A stretch of 64,000 nucleotides of DNA from Thermothielavioides terrestris NRRL 8126 (taxonomy: Eukaryota > Ascomycota > Sordariomycetes > Sordariales > Chaetomiaceae), in assembly GCF_000226115.1 (NCBI RefSeq), contig NC_016457.1, forward strand, positions 8,742,001 through 8,806,000, given 5' to 3'. The translations under genes were made by a program, and so were the position numbers. Positions 47,080 to 57,846 of the stretch are shown piece after piece (within the stretch, counting starts at the first letter, position 1; every line of letters begins with the position of its first letter). The notes below the pieces were generated by a model that ran no database searches, was not told the DNA's origin, and saw nothing but the letters and a program-made list of their open reading frames with translations.

Positions 47080-47638
47080 AGCAGCACTAGGGTCCCGTCT
47101 TGAGCACACGGCTCCTCCAGCAGAACCACGAGACGCGAGCTGTTACAAATGCCCCTTCACGTAGACTGTCACATACCTTGGTAATTTTCCTACCACTCAC
47201 CATGGAATTTGGGATCATAGCAATTGTCCAGGATAGCGTCGATCAACCCGTTAAATGACATTACAACTGCCGAGACGTTATCTGGCAGCCATGAAGCGCG
47301 CAAATCTTGATCGGGGTGCTGAAGAGGGGCAAGGACGAGGAGTAGATGGCCGCGCAGCATTTGATACGAACTGTGCTCTGCTGTGAAGGACGGAGTAGGC
47401 GTAAATATGGCGTAAACTTACTCCAATACCTGATATTACACTCTTCCTTTCCCCCCTCCACCCCACTGCTCTCCACTGTTCGTTCGGACAAGGCTGATTT
47501 CTCTTACCCTGTTAAAAAGTGGAGAATAACCACGCGAACAAACAACTTCTACACGACGAACGTTAACGGACGAATTGAAGTGGCCTGGTATCTTTCTGCT
47601 TCGTAGAAAACCTCGGGGGAAGGCGATGGCCCAAACCC
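47080..47638. promoter_or_regulatory. Probable promoter of the nucleolar RRM gene
   Basis: About 560 bp between the methyltransferase stop and the next ATG. No specific element recognised. Confidence 0.4.
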
Positions 47639-49252
47639 ATGGCTACGGCACACGACCACGGTGAGCCATCCTCCCACTCTCCGACTCCCTACGTGCGGCT
47701 GCACGTTACTCCTCTCGACCACGAGCTGCTCCAAGTCGTCCTGCCATCCACCCTCCTCCCCAAAGCCCGCAACGTCTCGTACCACACGATCGAGACCTTT
47801 CCAGAAAAGCGATACGGCTTTCTAGAGCTTCCAAGTGAGGACGCAGAGAAGCTCAGGAAGAAACTGAATGGCTCAATTCTGAAGGGCGTCAAGATTCGTA
47901 TCGAGCGCGCGCGGCCATCCGGTATTCCCGCTCCGCTTGGTCAGGCCGCGATGGCCAAGGAAAAGACAGCCAAGAAGGCTGCGGATGGCATTTCGGCGCT
48001 AAAAGACAAGAGCAAGAAGAGGAAACGTGGCGCGGAGGAGCTCGGCGGCATTGTCCTAGGCGATGGTAGGAAGGTCAAACGGGGATGGACCAGCGCCGAG
48101 GAACCGAAGGAGAAGAGGTCAAAAAAGAACAAGGAAAAGAAGCGCAAGGAAGGGAAAAAACAGGCCAAGTCCAAGTACACCGATCATGCCGAGTGCCTGG
48201 TCAAGACGATGTTGCCTGCAAACGCCATCCTGACGACTGACGCCGGCCACTCACCCCCGGCTAAGAAGAAGTCCAAGGCCCGCGAGGTTGTGGTCCACGA
48301 GTTCGAGAGAACCACCAAGTTTCCGACCTTCCTCAAGGCGGTAACCCCTGCCGGTCGCTCAGACGCCTCCTTGGAGTTTGTGGATGGGAAAGGTTGGGTT
48401 GACGAGAATGGGGTCGTGGTGGAAACTGTGAAACCCAGACCGGTTCCGAGCGCTAAGGTCTTGCTTTCAAGTCAACCTCGCCGCCCAACAAACGTTGTGG
48501 ACAATGCGAGCACAACTACAAGCAGGGCTGACGGTGAAGCTACTGGCAAGTCGGACGCAGACGGCATCGCGCCAGATCCGAAGCCTGGCCCATATTCTGC
48601 AGTCGCAAAGTCGGATCTCTCCACGCCTTCACCCACAATCAAATCCGAAGCCCTCCGTCCCAAATCCTCCGGTTCAGCAAAGAGCCTATCTATCAAAATA
48701 CCTCCAACAACCCCCAACGCCCCGAAAGTGCATCCCTTGGAGGCGCTATACAAGCCTCCAGCACAACTGGGTGGCGGAACCTCCAATGCAGCATCCGACA
48801 CGCCGCAAGGCTTCACCTTTTTCTCGAATGGCAACAATGATAGCGCAGAAGATGAGGATGGCCCAGACCTCGCGGATGCCTCCGACACTCAAGTGCCCCT
48901 CACTCCGTTCACCCGTCAGGACTTGGAGCTGCGTGGCATTAGAAGCGCCGCACCCACCCCGGACACGGCACACCCCAATCGGAGATTCCCACCATGGGAG
49001 CCTGAAGGGCGTGAAAAAGAACTGAATGATGACCAGCTCGCTCATGAAGATTCTGATGAAGAGGTGCAGGGCATGTTGGGTCATGTAGCGCCCCGCATGG
49101 AAGAGAACGAGAAGCAACCGACGGGCAACTTTCAAGCTTGGTTCTGGGAGCATCGAGGCGACCTAAATCGGGCTTGGAAAAAGAGGAGAAAGCTCGCAGG
49201 CAAGGAGAAGAGATACAGAGAAAACAAGGCTCGTATGGCCCGGGCAATCTAG
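47639..49252 (+). CDS. Nucleolar RRM-type protein, NOP8-like
   Basis: Single-exon protein of 537 aa. An N-terminal RRM-like fold (about residues 17-93: YVRLHVTPLDHELLQVVLP, then YGFLELPSEDAEKLRKKLNG) is followed by two Lys-rich clusters (KDKSKKRKRGAEE and EKRSKKNKEKKRKEGKK, about 120-180) that look like nuclear or nucleolar targeting signals. The middle is Ser/Pro-rich and probably disordered. The C-terminus (FQAWFWEHRGDLNRAWKKRR, then KEKRYRENKAR) is a conserved-looking tail seen in fungal ribosome-biogenesis proteins. NOP8, which acts in 60S subunit assembly, is my best match, from overall layout rather than strong identity. Confidence 0.6.
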   Translation: MATAHDHGEPSSHSPTPYVRLHVTPLDHELLQVVLPSTLLPKARNVSYHTIETFPEKRYGFLELPSEDAEKLRKKLNGSILKGVKIRIERARPSGIPAPLGQAAMAKEKTAKKAADGISALKDKSKKRKRGAEELGGIVLGDGRKVKRGWTSAEEPKEKRSKKNKEKKRKEGKKQAKSKYTDHAECLVKTMLPANAILTTDAGHSPPAKKKSKAREVVVHEFERTTKFPTFLKAVTPAGRSDASLEFVDGKGWVDENGVVVETVKPRPVPSAKVLLSSQPRRPTNVVDNASTTTSRADGEATGKSDADGIAPDPKPGPYSAVAKSDLSTPSPTIKSEALRPKSSGSAKSLSIKIPPTTPNAPKVHPLEALYKPPAQLGGGTSNAASDTPQGFTFFSNGNNDSAEDEDGPDLADASDTQVPLTPFTRQDLELRGIRSAAPTPDTAHPNRRFPPWEPEGREKELNDDQLAHEDSDEEVQGMLGHVAPRMEENEKQPTGNFQAWFWEHRGDLNRAWKKRRKLAGKEKRYRENKARMARAI

Positions 49253-49616
49253 CTGCTATTGGCTCAAACGGTGGTGTAAGCCTCCCTTGAGGTACCGGAG
49301 CCTTGCCGATGCAAGCAACACCTCAAATGAGACAGTTCACCTCTCGGACATTCTTGGCCCTGAAACGAGTCTTGGGTCCTCGATAAACTAACACATACAA
49401 CACACGGTGGGCTCGGGCTACGGGGAGCGCCAGTTATTGACATCCCTTAACCGTTGATCCCATCTCGCTCCTTGGCTCCCTTCTCGAACTGGGTAGTGCT
49501 TGTGCATCCTAACATATGCCTCGCCGAGCAAGTGCTCGCACATACAGGCTACAGCCCCACCTGGGAGAATACCCCTTTCTGTCCGTTTGTTTGGCCGGGT
49601 CTCGTCGAGCCTTGAT
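49253..49616. other. Convergent intergenic region
   Basis: About 360 bp holding two gene ends. Nothing else seen. Confidence 0.5.
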
Positions 49617-51460
49617 TCAGATATCTTTCACTTTGCACCCCAGAATGTCCACCGAACGCGCACCACGCTGGTGGACAACGGCCCTCTCAGGGAGATCAAC
49701 GAGGTGGAGAGTCTTACTACGCGATCGTGCGGCTGTTGTGTGGGTACTGGGATGTTGCGCAAAATGAGGCGATCCGCGCACCATCTGCTGAGACAGCGGA
49801 CTGTACCCCTCGGTGACTGCGGCGCACAGCTCGGTGAGAATGCTGGTCTTCGTGTCGGACTTCAAGATGGCGCCGTTCCTATCGTTGCACAACCACGGCT
49901 CGGGCTCAGCCCCCTCATCCCCGGCCTGCAGCAACTGGCGACAGGATAGAGAATCCATCAAACCCGGCTTCTTCGCCTTCGGGGTGTTATCGCCGTGGGT
50001 TGGGATGCCAGGCTGGCCTTTGCCGTTCTCCAGGTTACCGGCCGCACTGCTGCCGGCTCCGGCGGTTTCAGAGTTGCTGCACCCGTTGTTTCGCTGGTTT
50101 GCACCGAGTCGGCCTTCCTCAAGGACGCCGATGCGACTCTCGAGGAGCTCGACATACCGGCGGAGTTGTTCGTGGTCCTGGACGAACTTCTGCCACGCCT
50201 CTGTGGCGCCGCTGTCTTGTTCGCGCTCCTCGCTCTGCGGCCGCGGAGGGAGCGGTCTGGACCGCAGATGCATCTCGATCCAATTCTCCCCCGAAACAAG
50301 GTCCTTTCCCATCCTCCGATATCGAAGGAACGCGATGCCCAGCAGGCCGGCGAGGATGAGGACGAACACGCTGCTAACAGCGGCCCAAGCCACCAGGCCG
50401 AGGCCGACGTGTCCCTGCTCGGCGTGTTCCACGACGGCAGCGGTAACGCTGGAGACCAGGCTGAGGATGGACAGCTCGAGAAGGATGGCCGAGATGAGCA
50501 TCAGCCTGCGCAAACGATCGAGGGCCCCCCACAACTCTCTAGTGCTTCTCGGTACGTTCCATCCAGCGTCTGCGGCCATGCTGGGACTTGGCGGCAGTCG
50601 GCTGTGCCGAACCCTCGGACCGCGACGTATCGACTCGAGATCAGGAACGTCATCTTGAAGTGTTGTCGGCCTCCGCGAATAGAGGCTGTTGTCTCGAGTC
50701 GATGCGGCGCCCGTGCCAGGCGCGGTTTCCGTCACCTCGACCGGCTTTGAAATCGCGATACCCTGAGACGTGCCAGTACCGGTTCCAGCGTCGGATCCGC
50801 CATACTCTGCCTTTGTACTGCACTTGCTGCTGGCGGCAGTATCCTTGGTATGTCGAGTCTCGCTGTTGAGACCGCTTGCCCTCAAGAGCGGGTGAATCTT
50901 AGACAGCACCCGGCCTTGCTCATCTCGCAAGACGGGAGTGGCTTGAGCCGAGACGGAGCCGCTCCAGCGTTCACTCCTGCCAGTGTCACTGGCCGAGCGG
51001 TCCTCTGCCGTCAAATCTTCCTGGCTGTCCTGAGACTTGGCCGCTCTCAGCCCGTTCTCGGACTGAGGATATTCGGATACCTTGCGCAGCACCGAGTACG
51101 GAGTTGGCGTGGACGGACGTCCATGAACGTCTGTCGGGGCCTCGAGAAATGGGCCTTTCGCGCTGCCCTGACGGGAATGCTCGTCTAGGAGACCAGTTAA
51201 GTTATGAGATCGTCTTCCTTCTTGGGAACCTATCCGGTGGGGATCTATCCGGCACACTTACTGGGCACGTTGCTCGTTCCAGACCCTGGGGCGTACATCT
51301 GGGTCTCAACCGATTCGGATGGCGCGTCTGCGCGAACAGGGCATCCAGCGCCTCGGTCCCGAACAGACTGAGAGCCACCGTCGGACATTGGCAAGGAACC
51401 CGCGGCGGAAGCAGTGGCCCGGTGAGCACGTTGTGTATCGTCGGTGCGATCCATAGTCAT
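49617..51460 (-). CDS. Unknown two-span membrane protein with coiled coil
   Basis: I do not recognise a family. Two exons, 51460-51262 and 51184-49617, give 588 aa; the first exon ends CCCA|GTAAGT and joins in frame. Residues 1-310 or so are Ser/Thr/Arg-rich and look disordered. Two hydrophobic segments follow close together (MLISAILLELSILSLVSSV and VAWAAVSSVFVLILAGLLGI), a hairpin of spans. A charged stretch, GATEAWQKFVQDHEQLRRYV then ELLESRIGVLEE, is a short coiled coil. The tail is again low in structure and ends at KVKDI. Both termini would lie on the same side of the membrane. Further introns inside exon 2 cannot be excluded. This is probably a lineage-limited fungal gene. Confidence 0.6.
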
Positions 51461-53258
51461 AGCCCTGGGCTCATCGCCGCACGCAACGGGAAGTGCGGTA
51501 AGTGCGGCCGAACCGTCTCTGCGTGAACAGTCAGCAGCAGAAAGTTAGACTTTGCCAGCGATGCGGTCGGTCTTACAAGGACGACGATTTCGTCGATTTT
51601 GGGAATGGCCAACTTGACGGCGAGTAGCTTCCGGCAACTCGGTCGGTATGGCTGTATGGGACGGCCCGAATGGAAGGCGTCTGTGGAGGTGTCGCCATGG
51701 AAGTCGGTCAAAGAATTTATTGGGTTGTTGTTTTCGAAGTCGGGTCGAAGAGAGGCCTCGTTGGGCGATACTGCTCCTTCTCACGCAGACAACAATCCTG
51801 GTCCTCTGTGGTTGCGATGACAGGAGAATCGAGAGAGCTGGGAAGAAGGCCGGGCTCTGGCTTGCAAGGAGGAAACACGAAGCTACCTGCGGCGAGTGAC
51901 AATCTGAAGAGAGAGGGAGGGAGAAAGGTGAGCGGTGCAGCGAATTGACAGTACCGGCACTGGCAGCTGCCGTGCTGTCTTTCTCTGCGGTGCTTGTAGC
52001 TGGTCACAGGTGGTGCTTGTTATGCTGCTTCCCGGACTGGCAAGTAAACAAAGCACTGCACGACGGGCCATTGGAGTTCTTGCTGATCTGCAACACACAC
52101 GGGTATCCCGGAAACTGGCACGGTATATGGTCAGCTTTCTGGCCACTGCTCCATTGCACACACCCGATGTCAACAGTTTGTCCGTCACTTGCTCTCACAC
52201 CGCAGTAGGAATCCGCTTCAACATGATCGGACCCTTAGTTGAGTGCCAACAAATGCAGTTGACCACAAGAAGGCTTAGCATGGCATGCAGTGATCTCAAG
52301 CTATCCGCAAGCTAAGGAGAGGAAAAACTCAGTATCCTGAGGTCGTTCCCGGGGGCGTTATTACCACGCTTGCTTTCCCCTCACAACGTCTGTTGAGGAC
52401 CAGCTGATGATGGATAGGCTCCTCAAGCGCAAGTACTTCAAACAACTACATGTAATCAGTGCCCGGCATGGTCCAGAGGCGGCTAAACACTTGGGAAGCC
52501 ACAAAAATAGACGAGGAATCCACGTGCTAAGCCGTCCTCCCGCATGAGCGAAGTCAAACTTTCCACACCTGAGCCCCAAGCTTAAATCAACGAAGCTCGG
52601 CTGACTCGGGGAGCCAAATATATTGCCCCTTAACCAACAAGCACCCAAACAACCAGTTCATGAGCAAGTAGATGCCCGTTGGCCCTGCCGTATGACCCCT
52701 TCTGGGCCGGATGATGATGGTTGCCACCACCATCGGCGACATGCTGCCGAAAAACGCCAACTCTATCCGAGCGATTGGCGCGGCACGATTGGCGAACCTA
52801 CCGCCACGAGCTGTGGCCATTGCAGACATCCTAAGCAACTTCCATGACTGGTGGCGTGCTACATCTCAACCTAAGCGGCCTCCCTTCCCTCATCTGATGA
52901 GCGATTGGGCGCCATGACGGGCCCGGAACCGTGAATGTGACAACTGGGGCTTGGGCCGGCGTTCAGCAGCGGAGCCGGATTCCTCAGAGGTTGACCGAAG
53001 AGATGGCGAATCTCGGCTAGCTTTTTAAAGGCGAGACCAACCAATCCGGCAGGCAAGCAACTCCAGATGTCGGAGCCGAAGCGCAGTGCCTCAGAGTGAA
53101 GGAACCCGATGATCCTTTCCACAAAGTGGACGTGGCGTGAGCTGTCAGGTCTTGGGAGCCGAAATGGCGGTGGACTCCTGCGTGGCCCTGAACAGCCATC
53201 GAAACGGGCGGGTGATGGAGGAAAACCGAGGTCAGCATCGAGCAGCAAAAATCCCACT
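51461..53258. other. Intergenic region
   Basis: About 1.8 kb upstream of the membrane protein gene and downstream of the GCIP-like gene. Short frames on both strands have no recognisable domain. Confidence 0.45.
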
Positions 53259-54452
53259 TCAAACTTTTTTGATCTCCACCTGAAATTTCAGGGCCCAGTC
53301 GGTGAACTCGTCCTTCTGTCCCTCCCAGGGTTTGGCCAGGAGCTCGGAGGCAGCGAAGGCGTCAAAAAAACACTCGTCCATCAAGCGGTCAATTTCGACT
53401 GGATCGAGGTCGTAGAATGCCATAGCGAGACTGCCAAACCGCTCCGGTAACCTCTTGAGAATGACGACGACTTCGTCCAACCGGGCGGACACGTCCGATT
53501 GCGAAGCCGGGGGCAGGTCCGGCAAGGGCTTGATCCTGCGCTTCACAGTGGCTTGGTAGAGCAGGGAGGTTAGGCGAAGCCTCCTGAGGCACGACTCCAG
53601 TCTCTCTCGGATCTTGTCGGGGTCGTCGCGAGGGATGAATCGTTGGGAGTTCATTAGGTCGTCCAAGAGAGCTTGGGTGTCTCGCGTCGCCGGCGTCACG
53701 CTGGTCTCAGAATTTGAAGTAGCCGGAGCGATACCAGCGCCGTCCTCACCACTGTCGTCACTGCCCTCATCGCCGTCGAGGTCATCATCTTCCGTTTCGC
53801 CCCATTCCTTCAACTCCTCCAAGACGTCCTTCAGTGTATCATTGAGTTGGTTAATCTTGTGCGCCAAATTTCCAGCAAATCCCCGCCTGGCAAACACCAT
53901 AACGTCATCGCAAGCTGACCACAAGACGCCAGTGGTGACAATGCTGCCTCTGCCGCCCCCCGCCCCTGCCGGCGCATTCTTCTCGGCGTCCGAGAGGACT
54001 TTGCCGTCCCTGGGAACTCGCAGGAGCAGTTCCTTCAGCTCCTTCAGCACGCGCCCGGCGCGCCAAGCCAAATCTTGCCTGAGCCATCGCGTGTACCGTT
54101 CCGGCGTACACGCCTCGACTGCGGCAGCCAGGCTGGGCACAGGGCTGGCGACAAGCTCTCGGAGCACCTTCGTAATGGCCGTCGGGGTGAATGGCTCGGT
54201 AATGATAAGGAGGGAAATTTTGGTCGCATGTGCCTTGATCAGAGCTGCCGAGTCGTGTGCGAGCGAGAGCGCATCGAGAGGGCCATCGCCTGCAGCAGTT
54301 TGAAGTGGTAATGGCGGCGCCTGGCTCGAAGGGCTCGTCTGGTCAACGGTCGAGAACCTGGACACAGCTTCCTCGAGTTGGCCGACGAGCGTAAGTGCAT
54401 TTGTGATCAAGACGCTCAGTGTTTCAAGCGCATCTCCGGAGGAAGAAGACAT
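53259..54452 (-). CDS. GCIP/CCNDBP1-like (cyclin-D1-binding protein 1 homologue)
   Basis: Single-exon helical protein of 397 aa. I start it at the ATG of MSSSSGDALETLSVLITNAL (54452); an in-frame upstream ATG at 54545 would add 31 poorly structured residues. The N-terminal helices (SVLITNALTLVGQLEEAVSR), DSAALIKAHATKISLLIITE, the AWRAGRVLKELKELLLRV helix, TTGVLWSACDDV and the late NDTLKDVLEELKEW match the fungal GCIP-type layout. An acidic loop (about 255-275, ETEDDDLDGDEGSDDS) interrupts it. Human GCIP binds cyclin D1 and Grap2; the fungal role is unknown. It is divergent from glucosidase II beta across about 350 bp. Confidence 0.7.
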   Translation of the reverse strand: MSSSSGDALETLSVLITNALTLVGQLEEAVSRFSTVDQTSPSSQAPPLPLQTAAGDGPLDALSLAHDSAALIKAHATKISLLIITEPFTPTAITKVLRELVASPVPSLAAAVEACTPERYTRWLRQDLAWRAGRVLKELKELLLRVPRDGKVLSDAEKNAPAGAGGGRGSIVTTGVLWSACDDVMVFARRGFAGNLAHKINQLNDTLKDVLEELKEWGETEDDDLDGDEGSDDSGEDGAGIAPATSNSETSVTPATRDTQALLDDLMNSQRFIPRDDPDKIRERLESCLRRLRLTSLLYQATVKRRIKPLPDLPPASQSDVSARLDEVVVILKRLPERFGSLAMAFYDLDPVEIDRLMDECFFDAFAASELLAKPWEGQKDEFTDWALKFQVEIKKV

Positions 54453-54806
54453 GATGACGGATTCAGAGCGCTCTTTAGTTGCTGTGTGGCAGGAGGTTGA
54501 AGGATGGAGTTTTATTCCAGACTGGATTGGCACCTCGTTGGACATTGGTGGGGCAGGTCGGCCCTGTCATGGCCCCACGGCAGATCGCTTGTCCGGCAGG
54601 CAAACCACCCTGGACGGTGGCACAAGCTCGCTGACAACCCTGCCTTCCACGTGACCACCAGTTGTAACAGCTGTCACATCAGGATGCCTCCAAGCGGCAA
54701 GCTGTCCTTGTCCCTGCCGCCTCCTGCGCCGATTAACGCACCCGAGGTGCGGGCAACTCTGAAAGAGACGGCCTGATCTCTCTGGGACGGCACCAACAGG
54801 TCAATC
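54453..54806. promoter_or_regulatory. Shared divergent promoter region
   Basis: 354 bp between the GCIP-like and glucosidase II beta starts. No specific motif recognised. Confidence 0.45.
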
Positions 54807-56705
54807 ATGCAAAGGACATGGGCATTGGCGCTTCTGAGCGCCCTTGCTCATGGCCCTCTAGCTGCAGCTGATAGCTTGCCGCGGGGTGTTGGACCCGAGT
54901 GTAAGTCGCTCCCCCCCTCCTATCTCTCGGCCTGGTGCAGCATTTCGCAGCACCACCCGACACCGCGGTCCTGAAGATTGCAGCGTTCGCTGCAGCACCG
55001 ATCCGCCAATTGGGAGCGTCAATGAACTGAGAAGTGACTTCCGCACAGTTGCCAAGTTCTACACGAGCAAATCCTCCTTTACGTGCATCAGCAATCCCTC
55101 CATTACCCTCTCGTCATCCCAGATCAACGACAACTCGTGCGACTGCCCCGATGGGTCCGATGAGCCAGGCACCGCGGCCTGCTCGCACATCGATTCGATG
55201 TCGCCCGAGCAGCCCCTCCCCGGCTCGGTAACGGGCAGCACTAACACAACGAATGCCCTACCCGGCTTTTGGTGCGCCAATGCGGGCCATGTTGGGAGCT
55301 ACATACCTTTCATGTACGTCAACGACGGCGTCTGCGACTACGAGCTGTGCTGTGACGGAAGTGACGAGTTCGCGCATGTCGGTGGGGTTCAATGCGAAAA
55401 CCGCTGCGACGAGATCGGCAAGGAGCACCGTCGCCTCGAGCAGGAGCGCCGGCAGGCCAGGGAGAGGTCGCTGAAGCGGAGACGGACCATGGTGAAGGAG
55501 GCCCGGGAGCTGCGCCGCAGGGTGGAGGCCAAGGTTGCTGCGCTGAAGTCGGAACTCGAGGGTCTCAAGACCAAACAAGCCGACCTACAAAAGAAGTACG
55601 AGGAGGTAGAGCGCTCCGAGAGGAACAAGGTCGTCAAGACCGAGGGCCAGGGAGGGAAACTTGGCGTGCTAGTCAGCCTGGCCAAAGCTCGCGTTTCCGA
55701 GCTCCGAAATGCCCTGGACGATGTGTTGGACCAACGGGACGATCTGCAAGACAGGGTCGAGCAGCTCGAGGACATTCTCCGCAAGCTGAAGGAGGAGTAC
55801 AACCCCAACTTCAATGACGAAGGCGTCAAGGCGGCAGTCAAGAACTGGGAAGACTATGCTGCTGGCCGGGCTAGCGAGAAGAAATCCGACCTCGCGGACG
55901 CTGATATCATGGAGATGCTGAAAGAGGACGGCGAGACTTCAGGCATTAACTGGGCCGACTTCGAGAATCCTGATGCGAGCGATGTAGACGTTGGTATGTC
56001 TCGATGCCCTAGCAGTCAATAACCCTTCCATCAACTTTCGTAAGGCTAACGGCAGTAGTTTACAACTGGGAGGCGTATCTACCGCGCCCAGTCAGCGATT
56101 TTATCCGCGACAAGATCAACCTTTTGCGCAGTTGGGCCGTCGCGAATGGCATATTGGCGGACAACCGGGGTGGCGGCGGCGAGTCTCGGCTGGTCACCGC
56201 GGCCAGGGAAGCGCTGGATGCGGCGAAGAGTGAGTTCTCGTCCAAATCGTCGACGCTGGAAGAGCAACAGCGCGATCTCGAGAAGGACTATGGCCCGGAC
56301 GACATTTTCCGCGCCCTCAAGGGAAAGTGCATCAGCAGCGACGTGGGCGAATACGAGTATGAGCTCTGCTGGATCGACCGGACCACACAGAAGAGCAAAA
56401 AGGGCCACGGCAACACGAACATGGGCTACTTTGTGAGCATCGACAAGGAGTTCGCGGACGAGGAGGAGAGGGCCGATGGAAAGAGCCTGGGCAAGGGCGA
56501 GCGGATGGTGCTCCGGTACGAGAACGGTCAGGGCTGCTGGAACGGCCCGAACCGGAGAACAGATGTCTGGCTCGTGTGCGCCGAGGCGGACGAACTTTGG
56601 CGCGTGACCGAGTCCGAGAAATGTGTCTACAAGATGGAGGTAGGGACACCAGCTGCCTGCGAAGAGGCCCAGGAGCCCGCCGCGGTGGCCAAGGACGAGT
56701 TGTAG
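54807..56705 (+). CDS. Glucosidase II beta subunit (PRKCSH/GTB1)
   Basis: ER-lumen regulatory subunit of glucosidase II, which trims glucose from N-glycans during glycoprotein folding. Exons 54807-54900, 55049-55993 and 56059-56705 encode 561 aa. A signal peptide (MQRTWALALLSALAHGPLAA) precedes PRGVGPEFAKFY, the usual mature start and the evidence for the first splice. Two LDL-receptor-A-like modules end CDCPDGSDE and CDYELCCDGSDE. A long Lys/Glu/Arg coiled coil (about 165-320) and an acidic stretch follow. The C-terminal mannose-6-phosphate-receptor homology domain has GKCISSDVGEYEYELCW, MVLRYENGQGCW and TESEKCVYKMEVGTPAAC. The protein ends in KDEL, an ER retrieval signal. Confidence 0.95.
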
Positions 56706-56970
56706 CTCTCTTGAGGTCATGTTGTGGTACCAAGAGGGAGTTGTGTTCCTGAGTAGGATTGTCTGGGAATCTGGCAATTGTACACAATGGCACTAGAGTC
56801 GAGGCAGTAGACCGATCTTCTTGTACCCTGAGTGGAAAAGCGCGACATTGTATGCATTTCGCAGAGGAACGGCGGCGGCATCAATCGCGCATCAAACAGC
56901 AGCAGACGAAAAAGGTCGCTGAGACCAGGTCCCCGTCAGCCCCCTCCTCCTCCCCAGCTCCAACACCTGA
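56706..56970. other. Convergent spacer
   Basis: 265 bp between two gene ends; nothing notable. Confidence 0.5.
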
Positions 56971-57846
56971 TTATTTTGCGGCAGCGGCCAGCTTACGCCG
57001 CTTGTTACGCTCCTCCTGTTCCGCGAGGACTCTTGCTGTCAGAGACGCGGTCATGGCATTGTTGATGCGGCTCACTCGACTGCTGATGTCGACTTTAGAC
57101 GCCGCCTTTGTAGTTGCCCCGTCCTCATCTTCTCGCCCATCCCTTGCAGACTCATTTAGCCTACCCGGACCATCTCCGGTTGCCTCCTCCGCCTTGCGCT
57201 TTTTCTTGCCGTTATTCTTGTCCTTCTTGAGGCTATGGGTGAGCCCCTTCGCCCGGAGATCGCCGATCCTCGTGGTTAAGCTGTCCAGGTCGGCCTTCTC
57301 GGTCGGCAGGATGGGGACGACGTTTTCGGGTTGGAACTTCTCACTGCACTCGGGGCAGACATCTTCTTGGATCTGCTTGATGGCCGCCTCGGCGAAAACA
57401 TGGCCGCATGGCACGAGGTAAACCGCTTTTGTTGCGGGGCCCAACTCCTTCAGCGAAAGCGGACAGGCCCAGATTTCCTGTCCCTTGGCTCCAGGGGGCG
57501 CATAGCGCCTGAACTTGAGCTTTACCACGTCACGCAGCGATGTGATGCCGGTCGACGCGAAAGTCAATTCCGGCGACTCACCGTTCATGAGCGCCGGAGC
57601 GACAGCGGCGTCGTCCTTGCCACTCGGCATCAAGCCCCTGAGAACCGACTCATAGTTGTACAGACGGCCGCGCCAATCTGAAACCACATTCTCCATATCA
57701 AGACGCTCCGAAGTCAATGGATCGTGGGTCCACGCATGGCTGAGATTCTCGAGCGCCGTTGCCTTGAGTTCGCTTACTGTCGGCGCCCGGGCAGCCGATT
57801 TAACCAGTTCGCGGCGTGTCGGGATCGAGCCGCCGTCGTTGCCCAT
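56971..57846 (-). CDS. rtf2: Replication termination factor 2 (RTF2) family protein
   Basis: Single-exon nuclear protein of 291 aa. The start at MGNDGGSIPTRRELVK (57846) is the family signature. In fission yeast Rtf2 stabilises replication forks stalled at RTS1 and also affects splicing. Residues 40-90 carry the first degenerate RING-like half (SHAWTHDPLTSERL, GRLYNYESVLRGLM). The second half, IWACPLSLKELG, YLVPCGHVFAEAAIKQI and DVCPECSEKF, is a variant RING with some zinc ligands missing, as normal for Rtf2. The tail is Lys/Arg-rich with a conserved-looking SSRVSRINNAMTASLTARVL helix. Confidence 0.9.
   Translation of the reverse strand: MGNDGGSIPTRRELVKSAARAPTVSELKATALENLSHAWTHDPLTSERLDMENVVSDWRGRLYNYESVLRGLMPSGKDDAAVAPALMNGESPELTFASTGITSLRDVVKLKFRRYAPPGAKGQEIWACPLSLKELGPATKAVYLVPCGHVFAEAAIKQIQEDVCPECSEKFQPENVVPILPTEKADLDSLTTRIGDLRAKGLTHSLKKDKNNGKKKRKAEEATGDGPGRLNESARDGREDEDGATTKAASKVDISSRVSRINNAMTASLTARVLAEQEERNKRRKLAAAAK

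Noticed and set aside
52587..52850. Short open frames on both strands near 52.7 kb
   Set aside because: No domain, no splice continuation and no repeat ends; treated as intergenic.
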